From Streptomyces cyaneochromogenes (GTDB lineage Bacteria; Actinomycetota; Actinomycetes; Streptomycetales; Streptomycetaceae): a stretch of DNA of 64,000 nucleotides. Position numbers and translations under genes: made by a program. Positions within the stretch are counted from its first letter, which is position 1, and every line of letters starts with the position of its first letter. The notes below the pieces were generated by a model. The model was not told the DNA's origin. It worked only from the letters and a program-made list of their open reading frames with translations, and did no database searches. Positions 35,412 to 43,760 of the stretch are shown here, piece by piece. The stretch spans positions 7,254,001 through 7,318,000 of the forward strand of contig NZ_CP034539.1 in the NCBI RefSeq assembly GCF_003963535.1, in the 5' to 3' direction.

Positions 35412-35438
35412 GATCACCGAGATCACCGCGATCACACC
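35412..35438 (+). promoter_or_regulatory. Triple 9-bp direct repeat upstream of PucR gene
   Basis: GATCACCGA, GATCACCGC and GATCACACC follow each other without gaps at 35412, 35421 and 35430, 13 bp before the pucR-type start. Such iterons could be an autoregulatory operator or influence translation. Function unknown. Confidence 0.5.
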
Positions 35439-35451
35439 GACTGAAGGCCTC

Positions 35452-37128
35452 ATGCCCCCCACGCTCGCCTCGCTCGTCCACCACTCCGCGCTCAAGCTGA
35501 CCGTGCGGGCGGGCGGGGACCGCCTGGACGTGCCCGTGCGGTGGGCGCATGTCAGCGAGCTCGCCGATCCCGTCCCCTATATGGAGGGCGGGGAGCTGCT
35601 GCTGATCACCGCGCTCAAGCTGGACGCGGAGAACCCCGAGACGATGCGGCGCTATGTGCGGCGCCTGGTGGGCGCGGGCGTGGTCGGGCTCGGTTTCGCG
35701 GTCGGCGTCAACTATGACGACATCCCCAAGGCGCTGGTCGACGCGGCGGCGGAGGAGGACCTGCCGCTGCTGGAGGTGCCGCGCCGCACGCCCTTCCTCG
35801 CCATCAGCAAGGCCGTGTCGGCGGCGATCGCGGCGGACCAGTACCGGGCGGTGACAGCCGGGTTCGCCGCGCAACGGGAGCTCACGAAGCAGGCGCTGAC
35901 CGACGGGCCGGACGGGCTGCTGGCCGCGCTGGCGGCGCAGGTGAACGGCTGGGCGGCGCTGTACGACGCGTCCGGTGCCGTCGTCGCGACGGCGCCCGAG
36001 TGGGCGGGCCGGCGGGCGGCGCGGCTCACGGCGGACGTGGAGCGGCTGCGGGAGCGGCCCGCGCCGGCGTCGTCGGTGGTGGGCGGGCCGGAGCACGAGG
36101 ACCGGGTGGAGCTGCACACGCTGGGGACCGGGCGGCGGCCCCGCGCCGCGCTGGCCGTCGGCACGGCGGCGGCGCTGGGCACGGCGGAGCGGTACGCGGT
36201 GCACTCGGCGATCGCGCTGCTGACGCTGACGACCGAGCGGTCGCGGTCGCTGCACGCGGCCGAGCAGCGGGTGGGGGCGGCGGTGCTGCGCATGCTGCTC
36301 GCCGGGGAGCCCGATCACGCGCGGGCCGTGGCGGGGGACCTGTACGGCGAACTGCTGGACGCGCCCTTCCGGGTGATCGTCGCCGAGGCGGCGCCGGTGT
36401 CGGCGGCGCGGGTCGTGGACTCCGGGGCCCGGGTGGCGCTCTCCACGACGTCCGCCGCGGTGCTGGTCGCCGCCTCCGAGGCGGGCGGTGATCCGCTGGG
36501 TGCGCTCACCGAGGTCGTGGAGTCCGCGGCGGCGCGGGCCGGGGAGGCGGTGCTCGTGGTGCCGGAGGGAGAGGGCGAAGCGGCTCGGGTGGTGGTGCTC
36601 GCGGCGGACGGGGGCGCGGCGGTCGCTAGGTGCGCGGAGTACGCGGCGGCGTTGGAGGCGGCGCGGGCGGGGACCGTACCCGAGGGGCGCGGCGCCGACG
36701 AGGACGAGCTGGTCGTGGGGCTCTCGGCACCGGCGGGGCCCATCGCCGCCGCGGCGGCGTACAAGCAGGCCGAGCAGGCCGTGTCGGTGGCCCGGCGGCG
36801 GGGGCGGGTGTGCGTGGAGCACGAGCAGCTGGCTGCCGGGTCCGTGCTGCCGTTGCTCGCGGACGACGCGGTGAAGGCGTTCGCGGACGGTTTGCTGCGG
36901 GCACTGCACGAGCACGACGCGACCGGGCGCGGAGACCTGGTGGCCTCGCTGCGGGCGTGGTTGTCGCGGCACGGGCAGTGGGACGCGGCGGCAGCGGACC
37001 TGGGGGTGCATCGGCACACGTTGCGCTACCGGATGCGGCGGGTGGAGGAGATCCTGGGGCGTTCGCTGGACGACGCCGATGTGCGGATGGAGCTTTGGCT
37101 GGCGTTGAAGGCCACGTCGGCCGAGTAG
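35452..37128 (+). CDS. PucR family transcriptional regulator
   Basis: 558 residues. The N-terminal PucR domain (LDVPVRWAHVSELADPVPYMEGGELLLITALKL) spans about 20-130. A GGDEF-like central region follows, and the C-terminal HTH_30 lies at about 500-545 (LRAWLSRHGQWDAAAADLGVHRHTLRYRMRRVEEILG). PucR regulators often activate purine or GABA catabolic genes. The next gene is a succinate-semialdehyde dehydrogenase-like enzyme 216 bp downstream in the same direction, so it is the likely target with gabT. The ATG at 35452 follows AAGG. Confidence 0.92.
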   Translation: MPPTLASLVHHSALKLTVRAGGDRLDVPVRWAHVSELADPVPYMEGGELLLITALKLDAENPETMRRYVRRLVGAGVVGLGFAVGVNYDDIPKALVDAAAEEDLPLLEVPRRTPFLAISKAVSAAIAADQYRAVTAGFAAQRELTKQALTDGPDGLLAALAAQVNGWAALYDASGAVVATAPEWAGRRAARLTADVERLRERPAPASSVVGGPEHEDRVELHTLGTGRRPRAALAVGTAAALGTAERYAVHSAIALLTLTTERSRSLHAAEQRVGAAVLRMLLAGEPDHARAVAGDLYGELLDAPFRVIVAEAAPVSAARVVDSGARVALSTTSAAVLVAASEAGGDPLGALTEVVESAAARAGEAVLVVPEGEGEAARVVVLAADGGAAVARCAEYAAALEAARAGTVPEGRGADEDELVVGLSAPAGPIAAAAAYKQAEQAVSVARRRGRVCVEHEQLAAGSVLPLLADDAVKAFADGLLRALHEHDATGRGDLVASLRAWLSRHGQWDAAAADLGVHRHTLRYRMRRVEEILGRSLDDADVRMELWLALKATSAE

Positions 37129-37171
37129 GCGGGGTGGGCGGTGCGGGCCCGGCGATTTCGCCCCCGCCGCG

Positions 37172-37207
37172 CTGAACGGGCCTCGTCCTCGAACGCCGGA
37201 AGGGCTG
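37172..37207 (-). repeat. Dispersed intergenic repeat, family B, short copy
   Basis: CGTCCTCGAACGCCGGAAGG within this segment is the reverse form of the family B core at 18984-19010 (CCGGCGTTTGAGGACGAGG). It lies between the PucR gene and the aldehyde dehydrogenase. Confidence 0.6.
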
Positions 37208-37344
37208 CGCTGCGCGACCCCGCCAAACCGGCACACCCCCGGCCTCCATCACTACACCTCGGACAAACGCCCCTCCGCCCGCGCGCCCCTACCGTGGACC
37301 CCGACACACCAGGACACCCCTAACGCGGAAGGGCCGGGATCGAC

Positions 37345-38790
37345 ATGACTTCCACCCACGCCTTCTGGCTCGCCGGTCGCCAGGTCAGTGGCGAGGACAG
37401 CTTTGATGTCACCTCCCCCTGGGACGGGCGGGTCGTCGGCACGGTGAGTGTGCCGACGGACGCGCAGATCGAGGAGGCCGTGGCCGCCGCGTACGCCGTC
37501 CGGGACGAGTTCGCCGCGACGCCCGCCCATGTGCGTGCCGCCGCCCTCGACCACGTCAGCCGGCGCCTCGTCGAGCGGACCGAGGAGATCGCCCGGCTGA
37601 TCTCCGCCGAGAACGGCAAGCCCGTCAAGTGGGCCCGCGGCGAGGTCGGCCGTGCCGTGTCCGTGTTCCGGTTCGCGGCCGAGGAGGCCCGGCGGTTCAA
37701 CGGCGGCGAGGCCCAGCGCCTCGACACCGACCTCGGCGGCCAGGGGCGGCTCGCCTTCACGCGGCGCTTCCCCAAGGGCGTCGTGCTCGGCATCGCGCCG
37801 TTCAACTTCCCGCTGAACCTGTGCGCCCACAAGATCGCCCCGGCCATCGCCGCCGGCGCGCCGATCATCCTCAAGCCCGCCCCGGCCACCCCGCTGTCCG
37901 GGCTGGTCATCGGTGAGCTGCTCGCCGAGACCGAGCTGCCCGCCGGCGCCTGGAGCATCCTCCCGGTGCCGAACGACCGTATGCCCGCGCTCGTCCAGGA
38001 CCCCCGCCTGCCCGTGATCTCCTTCACCGGCTCCGAGACGGTCGGTTACGCGATCATGGACTCGGTGCCGCGCAAGCACTGCACCCTGGAGCTGGGCGGC
38101 AACGGCGCTGCGGTCGTGCTCGGCGACTTCGCGAGCGAGAAGGACCTCGACTGGGCGGCCACCCGCATCGCCACCTTCTCCAACTACCAGGGCGGCCAGT
38201 CCTGCATCTCCGTGCAGCGGGTGATCGCGGACGCGTCCGTGTACGACCGGCTCGTGCCGCGCATCGTCGCCGCCGTCGAGGCCCAGGTCACCGGTGACCC
38301 GGGCGACGACGCGACCGACGTCGGGCCGCTGGTCAGCGAGGACGCCGCCAAGCGCGTAGAGACGTGGGTGGACGAGGCCGTCGCCGCCGGGGCCGCCCTC
38401 CTCACCGGTGGCAAGCGCGACGGCGCCTCCTACGCGCCGACCGTCCTCACGGACGTACCGTCCGACGTCACCCTCGCCTGCGAGGAGGTCTTCGGCCCCG
38501 TCCTCACCGTGCAGAAGGCCGACGGGGAGGCCGCCGCCTTCGCCGCCGTCAACGACTCCAAGTACGGCCTCCAGGCAGGGGTGTTCACGCACGACCTGCA
38601 GACCGCCTTCCGGGCCCACCGGGCACTGGAGGTCGGCGGTGTCGTCATCGGTGACGTGCCCTCCTACCGTGCCGACCAGATGCCCTACGGCGGTGCCAAG
38701 CAGTCCGGTGTGGGGCGTGAGGGCGTGAAGTTCGCGATGGACGACTACACCTACGAGCGCGTGATGGTCCTCACGGGCCTCGCTCTCTGA
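37345..38790 (+). CDS. Succinate-semialdehyde dehydrogenase-like aldehyde dehydrogenase
   Basis: 481 residues. The catalytic region has APFNFPLNLCAHK, SFTGSETVGYAI, an ELGGN box and the nucleophile in GGQSCIS. The pattern differs from the two aminobutyraldehyde dehydrogenases in this window and fits the GabD/lactaldehyde group. With gabT 5.5 kb away and a PucR regulator directly upstream, the likely reaction is succinate semialdehyde to succinate, closing GABA breakdown. Other small aldehydes remain possible. The ATG at 37345 has only a distant GGAAGGGCCGGG. Confidence 0.85.
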   Translation: MTSTHAFWLAGRQVSGEDSFDVTSPWDGRVVGTVSVPTDAQIEEAVAAAYAVRDEFAATPAHVRAAALDHVSRRLVERTEEIARLISAENGKPVKWARGEVGRAVSVFRFAAEEARRFNGGEAQRLDTDLGGQGRLAFTRRFPKGVVLGIAPFNFPLNLCAHKIAPAIAAGAPIILKPAPATPLSGLVIGELLAETELPAGAWSILPVPNDRMPALVQDPRLPVISFTGSETVGYAIMDSVPRKHCTLELGGNGAAVVLGDFASEKDLDWAATRIATFSNYQGGQSCISVQRVIADASVYDRLVPRIVAAVEAQVTGDPGDDATDVGPLVSEDAAKRVETWVDEAVAAGAALLTGGKRDGASYAPTVLTDVPSDVTLACEEVFGPVLTVQKADGEAAAFAAVNDSKYGLQAGVFTHDLQTAFRAHRALEVGGVVIGDVPSYRADQMPYGGAKQSGVGREGVKFAMDDYTYERVMVLTGLAL

Positions 38791-38815
38791 GTGTTGCCGC
38801 CCCACCCCTAGCTAA

Positions 38816-38830
38816 TGGGAACCATTTTCA
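38816..38830. promoter_or_regulatory. Zur-box-like sequence between convergent genes
   Basis: Read on the minus strand, TGAAAATGGTTCCCA matches 12 of 15 positions of the Zur consensus TGAAAATGATTTTCA. It lies in the 118-bp gap between two convergent genes, directly before a terminator hairpin, with no gene starting there. It may be an orphan site, a remnant, or control a small RNA. Confidence 0.4.
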
Positions 38831-38843
38831 CATAGAATCCCCG

Positions 38844-38883
38844 AAGGGGCCCGGCACCGATGCCTTCCGGTGCCGGGCCCCTT
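38844..38883. terminator. Perfect 16-bp hairpin, bidirectional terminator
   Basis: AAGGGGCCCGGCACCG (38844-38859) and CGGTGCCGGGCCCCTT (38868-38883) are exact complements around the 8-nt loop ATGCCTTC. The hairpin serves both the aldehyde dehydrogenase (plus strand) and the GH3 gene (minus strand). Confidence 0.85.
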
Positions 38884-38908
38884 CTTCGCGTCGGCCTCGT
38901 CCGGACCC

Positions 38909-41746
38909 TCAACCGGAGAAGCCGACGTGCGCGAGCCGCAGTGGTCCGCGCAGCCTGATGTGGACGTTGTGGACGCCCTCGGCGATGAAACCGGCGCTCA
39001 GCGTCGTGTAGTCGTACGGGTTCTCGTCCGGCGCTTGGGGCGTCAGTACGGCGAGTGCCGGACCCCCGTCCAGCGAGATCTCGACCACTCCGTCGCCGGA
39101 CACCGTGGCCGTCACCTCCGTGACGCCGCCCCCGAAGTCGCAGTCCCGGTAGACCAGTTCGCCCGACCTGCCCTGCGCCGCCGTCACCGCGTCGCCCGAC
39201 GTCTTCGTGCGGTCGACGATCGCGACGCCGCTCTGCTCGTCGAAGTCGGCCGCGCCCAGGCCGAGCCGGGTGACGGGGCGGGGTGCCGGGGCCTCACCGT
39301 CCAGGAGCACGGTCGTGCGCAGGCGGATGTCCTCACTGGAGGCGCCCGCCAGCAGCTCGTACGGGCCCGCCTCGCGGCGCCAACCGCCGCGCGCCACGTC
39401 CCAGAAGTCGAAGGCCCGCAAGGGGACTTCGAAGGACAGCTCCCGCTGCTCACCGGGTTCCAGGCGCACCCGGTCGTGCGCCAGCAGCTCGCGGCGCGGG
39501 CGCGGCACGGCCGGGTCCACGGCGCGTGTGTAGAGCTGGGCCACCTCGTCGGACGTCACGTCGCCGGTGTTCGTGACCGTGAAGGAGACCTTCAGCGCGT
39601 CGCCGTCCACCGTCGTCCTCAGGTCGGCGTACGAGAAGGCCGCGTACGACAGGCCGTGGCCGAACGGGAACAGCGGGGTGCCCTCGAAGTACAGGTACGT
39701 CTGACGGCTGCCGATCACGTCGTAGTCGAGGAGGCCGGGCAGGTCGGAGTCGGTGGCGTACCAGGTCTGCGGGAGGCGTCCCGCGGGGGAGACGTCACCG
39801 GCCAGGACGCGGGCCAGGGCGGCGCCGGCCGCCTGGCCGCCGTGGGACATCCACAGCATCGCCGGCAGGGACCCGTGGTCGATGGCGTACGGGTACGCCG
39901 ACACCAGCGCCAGCACGGTGTTCGGGTTGGCCGCGTGGGCCGCGCGCAGCAGCCGCTCCTGGTGGGCGGGGAGGGCGAGCGTCGTACGGTCCTCGGTCTC
40001 GCGGCCGTTGATGTGCGGGTCGTTGCCCGCGACCACCAGGACCACGTCGGCCTGCGAGGTGATCCGCGTTACCGCGTCCTCGCCCCGCTCGACGACGACC
40101 AGCTCGAAGATCTCGGGATTCTCTTCGGCAACCCTGACGCCGTCGGCGGCGACCGAGACATGGCGACCCGTACCGATGTGCCTCAGGAGGTGTCCGTTCT
40201 CATGTGGTTCCAGGCGGAATGTCTCCTGGACGACCCAGCCTCCGGGCTGGTCGGCGGAGGCGCGGACACGGCCGTCCTCGGCGACGGAGAGGTAGCGGCC
40301 GTCCGGTGCGCGCAGGGTCAGCACGCCCTCGCCCCAGTCGACGAGCGCGAGTTCGGTGCCGGCCGGGTCGGTGGTCAGCGGGGGCAGGTCGGTGCGGCCC
40401 GCCAGCAGCGCCGGGTCGAGGGCGCCCTCGGCGCCGCGCACCTCGTCGGCGGCGTCGGCCTCGGGGACGTGCAGGAAGGTTCCGGCCGAGGTCTTCAGCA
40501 GGACGCGGTCCACGCCCTCCGCGAACTCCACCCGCTCCACGCCGAACCGCTCGTACAAGCCCTCCAGCGGGGTCGAGCGGTGGATGAGCGTGCCGCTGTA
40601 CCAGTCGAGCTTGCACTCGTCGGCGAGCAGGCCGACCACCGCGAGCCGGGTGTCGGGCGCGAGCGGCAGCAGGCCCGAGTTGTTCTTGAGCAGGACTACC
40701 GACTGCTCCGCCGCCTCCTGCGCGAGATCGCGGTGGGCCGGGGTGTCGAAGTCCTTGGTGAGCGCGTGCGGGTCGTACTCCGGGTCGAACTCGCCGAGCC
40801 GGAAGCGCACCGAGAGCTGGCGGCGGACGGCCGCGTCGATGTCAGCCTCGGTCAGCAGGCCCCGGTCCAGGGCGCCGCGGACGCGCGCGGTGATCTTCGA
40901 GCTGTCGGTGCCGTGGTCGGTGAAGCTGTCGACGCCCGCCAGCAGCGAGGCGGCCGTCGCCTCCTCGTGGGTGTCGAAGTAGTGCTCGGAGTCCACCAGG
41001 TTGGACGGCGCGCCCGCGTCCGAGCAGACCAGCAGGTCCTCGTCGGTCCAGGTGCGCAGGTGCTCGCGCAGATACGGCGATACGTGGTTGGGGCGGCCGT
41101 TGACCAGGTTGTACGCCGGCATCACCCCCGCCGTCGCGCCCGCCTCGACCGTCTCGCGGAAGGCCCGCAGGTCGTACTCGTGCAGGACGCGCGGGCGCAC
41201 CGAGCTGGACGTGGTGTCCCGGTTCGTCTCGTTGTTGTGCGCGAGCCAGTGCTTCAGGACGGGCGCGGTGCGCCAGTACGTCGGGTGGTCGCCGCGCAGG
41301 CCGCGGGTGTACGCGGTGGCGATGGCCGAGGTCAGCTTGGGGTCCTCGGAGTAGCCCTCCTCGTTGCGGCCCCACAGGGGGTGGCGCAGCAGGTTGACGG
41401 TGGGGGACCAGACGTTCAGGCCCACCCGGTCGTCGCGGGCGCGCATCGCGCGGATCTCCTTGGAGACGGCCTCGCCGACCCGTCGTACGAGATCGGTGTT
41501 CCAGGTCGCGCCGAGGCCGACGGCCTGGGGAAAGACGGTGGCCGGACCCATCCAGGCCGCGCCGTGCAGCGCCTCCTGGCCGGTGCGGAAATCCGCGATG
41601 CCGAGCCGCTCGACGGCGGGGACGAACTGGTGCAGGAAGCCGATCTTCTCGTCGAGCGTGAGCCGCGACAGAAGGTCGTCGATGCGCTTCGCGAACGGCA
41701 GGTGCTGATCGCGGAAAGGCGGCGTGGGCGGCGTGTTTGCGGTCAC
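38909..41746 (-). CDS. GH3 beta-glucosidase/beta-xylosidase-type glycosidase with inserted domain
   Basis: 945 residues without a signal peptide, so cytoplasmic. The GH3 N-terminal barrel includes FHQF, GLNVWSPTVNLLRHPLWGRNEEGYSEDP, KHWLAHN and the nucleophile region LLVCSDAGAPSNLV. The second domain includes QSVVLLKNNSGLLPL. A non-GH3 insert of about 150 residues (around 40050-40500) carries DGRYLSVAEDGR and GTGRHVSVAADG repeats like a beta-trefoil/fascin fold. A C-terminal FnIII-like domain and a further module follow. It probably trims imported oligosaccharides. GTG at 41746 is chosen, with an AAAGGGATC site, and a LacI operator lies 37 bp upstream. Confidence 0.9.
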   Translation of the reverse strand: MTANTPPTPPFRDQHLPFAKRIDDLLSRLTLDEKIGFLHQFVPAVERLGIADFRTGQEALHGAAWMGPATVFPQAVGLGATWNTDLVRRVGEAVSKEIRAMRARDDRVGLNVWSPTVNLLRHPLWGRNEEGYSEDPKLTSAIATAYTRGLRGDHPTYWRTAPVLKHWLAHNNETNRDTTSSSVRPRVLHEYDLRAFRETVEAGATAGVMPAYNLVNGRPNHVSPYLREHLRTWTDEDLLVCSDAGAPSNLVDSEHYFDTHEEATAASLLAGVDSFTDHGTDSSKITARVRGALDRGLLTEADIDAAVRRQLSVRFRLGEFDPEYDPHALTKDFDTPAHRDLAQEAAEQSVVLLKNNSGLLPLAPDTRLAVVGLLADECKLDWYSGTLIHRSTPLEGLYERFGVERVEFAEGVDRVLLKTSAGTFLHVPEADAADEVRGAEGALDPALLAGRTDLPPLTTDPAGTELALVDWGEGVLTLRAPDGRYLSVAEDGRVRASADQPGGWVVQETFRLEPHENGHLLRHIGTGRHVSVAADGVRVAEENPEIFELVVVERGEDAVTRITSQADVVLVVAGNDPHINGRETEDRTTLALPAHQERLLRAAHAANPNTVLALVSAYPYAIDHGSLPAMLWMSHGGQAAGAALARVLAGDVSPAGRLPQTWYATDSDLPGLLDYDVIGSRQTYLYFEGTPLFPFGHGLSYAAFSYADLRTTVDGDALKVSFTVTNTGDVTSDEVAQLYTRAVDPAVPRPRRELLAHDRVRLEPGEQRELSFEVPLRAFDFWDVARGGWRREAGPYELLAGASSEDIRLRTTVLLDGEAPAPRPVTRLGLGAADFDEQSGVAIVDRTKTSGDAVTAAQGRSGELVYRDCDFGGGVTEVTATVSGDGVVEISLDGGPALAVLTPQAPDENPYDYTTLSAGFIAEGVHNVHIRLRGPLRLAHVGFSG

Positions 41747-41782
41747 GTGGGGATCCCTTTGCGATGGATCGGTTCGGTGCTT

Positions 41783-41796
41783 TCGAAGCGCTTCGA
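41783..41796. promoter_or_regulatory. LacI-type operator for GH3 gene
   Basis: TCGAAGCGCTTCGA, a perfect 14-bp palindrome with central CG as in LacI/GalR operators, lies 37 bp upstream of the GH3 start in the divergent promoter region. Identical sites occur at 41943 and 50635, with the 12-bp core at 50545. Confidence 0.8.
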
Positions 41797-41942
41797 TGCT
41801 CATTCGATGCAAGGGCGGGTGTCAAGGGATCGGCACCATGACTTCAAGCAGTGCATAAGGAAAGGTCCCTTCCCTGGCCTCACAGGAATCTTGGGAACGA
41901 CCCTTGTGTGCCCACTGGGCTTCACTTAACCTCGCAGCAACA

Positions 41943-41956
41943 TCGAAGCGCTTCGA
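41943..41956. promoter_or_regulatory. LacI-type operator for sugar transporter
   Basis: TCGAAGCGCTTCGA again, 119 bp upstream of the binding-protein start and 147 bp from the GH3-side copy. Both copies fall in the 328-bp gap between the divergent GH3 and transporter genes, so one repressor could shut off both. Confidence 0.8.
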
Positions 41957-42074
41957 CTACGAAAGTTGCGCCGCAGAGGTCGAAGAATCGCTTCAGCTCA
42001 GCCAGTTCCACTTACGACACCGCAGCCGACGGCCCACCGCCGGGTGTCCAGGTGCGCCACGAAGGGTTGACGCA

Positions 42075-43760
42075 ATGACGCCGAACGCCGCCTCCGCCTC
42101 CGCCTTCTCCGGACCGAGCCGGAGAAGCTTCCTCGCCTCCACAGCGGTCGCCACCGCAGCGGTGGCCGGTGGGATGCCGCTGCTTGCCGCCTGCGGCGGT
42201 TCGGCCAGCGGGAAGCGTGAAGGGGCCACATCGGGCAAGGCAGCCGACAAGCTGATCCCGGCCTACGTCGCCAGCAAGATCGCCCAGCCGGACATTCCGT
42301 CGAAGAACGGTTCCGCGGCCGGCTACACCAGCAAGATCGACCTCGCGGCCCTCGCCGCCTCGGTCCCGGACAAGCTGGGTACCGGCGCTTCCCTCAAGAT
42401 CATGTCCCCGCTCTGGGGCACTCCGCCGAAGCCTGATTGCGCGTACTACAAGGCACTCGACGCGGAGGCGGGCACCAAGATCACCTGGCAGAACCAGGAC
42501 GGCAACACCTACGGCGAGAAGCTCGGCGCCGTCCTCGCCTCCAGCTCCATACCCGACATGGTGGTCGTGCCCAGCTGGGAGCTGGTCGGCAAGATCTCCA
42601 GCGCGGTCACCGCGAAGTTCATGGACCTCGGCCCCTACCTGGCGGGCGACAAGGTCAAGAAGTACCCGAACCTGGCCGCGATCCCCTCCGACGCCTGGCG
42701 CATGTCCATCTTCGGCGGCGCACTGCGCGGCATCCCGATGCCCGCCGCCCCCGTGCCCAACATCGTGCCCTTCTACCGCAAGGACATCTTCGACACGAAG
42801 GGCTACACCGTCCCCAAGTCGGCCGACGAGTTCCTCAGCTGGGCCAAGGAGGCCACCAGCGCCAAGGCCAAGGTGTGGGCCTGTGGTGACATGAGATGGT
42901 CGGCGGCAGGCTTCTTCGGTGTCCAGCCTGCCGGGCCGCTCGGCTGGAACATCGGGAGCGACGGCAAGCTGACGTATCGCATCGAGCATCCTGAGTACCT
43001 CGAACATCTGGAGTGGGTCCGCAAGCTGTTCGCCGCCGGTGTGGTCCATCCCGACGACAAGGCAAACACGGGCGATCCCACCCAGCGGTTCACCTCCGGG
43101 CAGACCCTGGTCGGCAACAGCGACATGTCCGGCTGGTACGGCATGACCACCGAACAGGCCCAGTCCAACCCCGACTTCGAGGTCGACGGCATGGACTACT
43201 TCGGCGCCGACGGCGGTACCCCGACGCTGTACGCCGGCCAGCCCGCCGGCATCTGGTCGATGATCCGCAAGGGCGCCTCGAAGGAGACGGTCGAGAACGC
43301 GCTGGCCGCCGCCAACTTCGCGGCAGCGCCCTACGGCACCAAGGAGCGGATGTTCGTCGACTACGGCGTCGAGGGCACCCACTACACGGTCAAGGACGGC
43401 GTCCCCGTCAAGAACGATCGGGGTGTCCAGGAGGTGAACAATGCCTGGGTGCTGCTGGCGGCCCCGGCTCCTTACCTGGCCCACCCCGACTTCCCCGAGA
43501 TCGCCCGCAAGCAGGTCGAGTGGCAGCAGCGGCAGGGTGCCTTCGTGAAGAAGACGTCCACCTACGGCATGAACATCGTCGAGCCGACCCGCTACGCCAC
43601 CCTCTCCAGCCAGTTCGAGCAACTGGAGATCGACTTCGTGCGCGGCAACAAGAAGCTGTCCGACGTCCAGCAGGCCATCTCCACCTGGAAGTCCTCCGGC
43701 GGCGACAAGCTGCGCGACTGGTACAAGCAGCTCCTCGACAAGAACGGCAGTGGCAACTGA
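42075..43760 (+). CDS. Oligosaccharide ABC transporter substrate-binding lipoprotein
   Basis: 561 residues. It has a Tat motif SRRSFLA and lipobox LAAC, so it is a surface lipoprotein. The large size and the mature part (ISSAVTAKFMDLGPYLAGDKVKKYPNLAAIPSDAWR, and a C-terminal KSSGGDKLRDWYKQLLDK) fit the LplA/YtcQ group of binding proteins, which take complex oligosaccharides. AAGGG precedes the ATG at 42075. Its ATG-side region holds the LacI operator, and the permease gene overlaps its stop by one base. By locus content the ligand is probably a xyloglucan-derived oligosaccharide; this is inferred. Confidence 0.9.
   Translation: MTPNAASASAFSGPSRRSFLASTAVATAAVAGGMPLLAACGGSASGKREGATSGKAADKLIPAYVASKIAQPDIPSKNGSAAGYTSKIDLAALAASVPDKLGTGASLKIMSPLWGTPPKPDCAYYKALDAEAGTKITWQNQDGNTYGEKLGAVLASSSIPDMVVVPSWELVGKISSAVTAKFMDLGPYLAGDKVKKYPNLAAIPSDAWRMSIFGGALRGIPMPAAPVPNIVPFYRKDIFDTKGYTVPKSADEFLSWAKEATSAKAKVWACGDMRWSAAGFFGVQPAGPLGWNIGSDGKLTYRIEHPEYLEHLEWVRKLFAAGVVHPDDKANTGDPTQRFTSGQTLVGNSDMSGWYGMTTEQAQSNPDFEVDGMDYFGADGGTPTLYAGQPAGIWSMIRKGASKETVENALAAANFAAAPYGTKERMFVDYGVEGTHYTVKDGVPVKNDRGVQEVNNAWVLLAAPAPYLAHPDFPEIARKQVEWQQRQGAFVKKTSTYGMNIVEPTRYATLSSQFEQLEIDFVRGNKKLSDVQQAISTWKSSGGDKLRDWYKQLLDKNGSGN

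Noticed and set aside
34174..37236. 1020-codon minus-strand frame over the ATPase and PucR genes.
   Set aside because: Low-complexity Arg/His/Pro-rich shadow of clear genes on the other strand.
38870..41929. 1019-codon plus-strand frame over the GH3 gene.
   Set aside because: Shadow frame; the GH3 motifs are on the minus strand.
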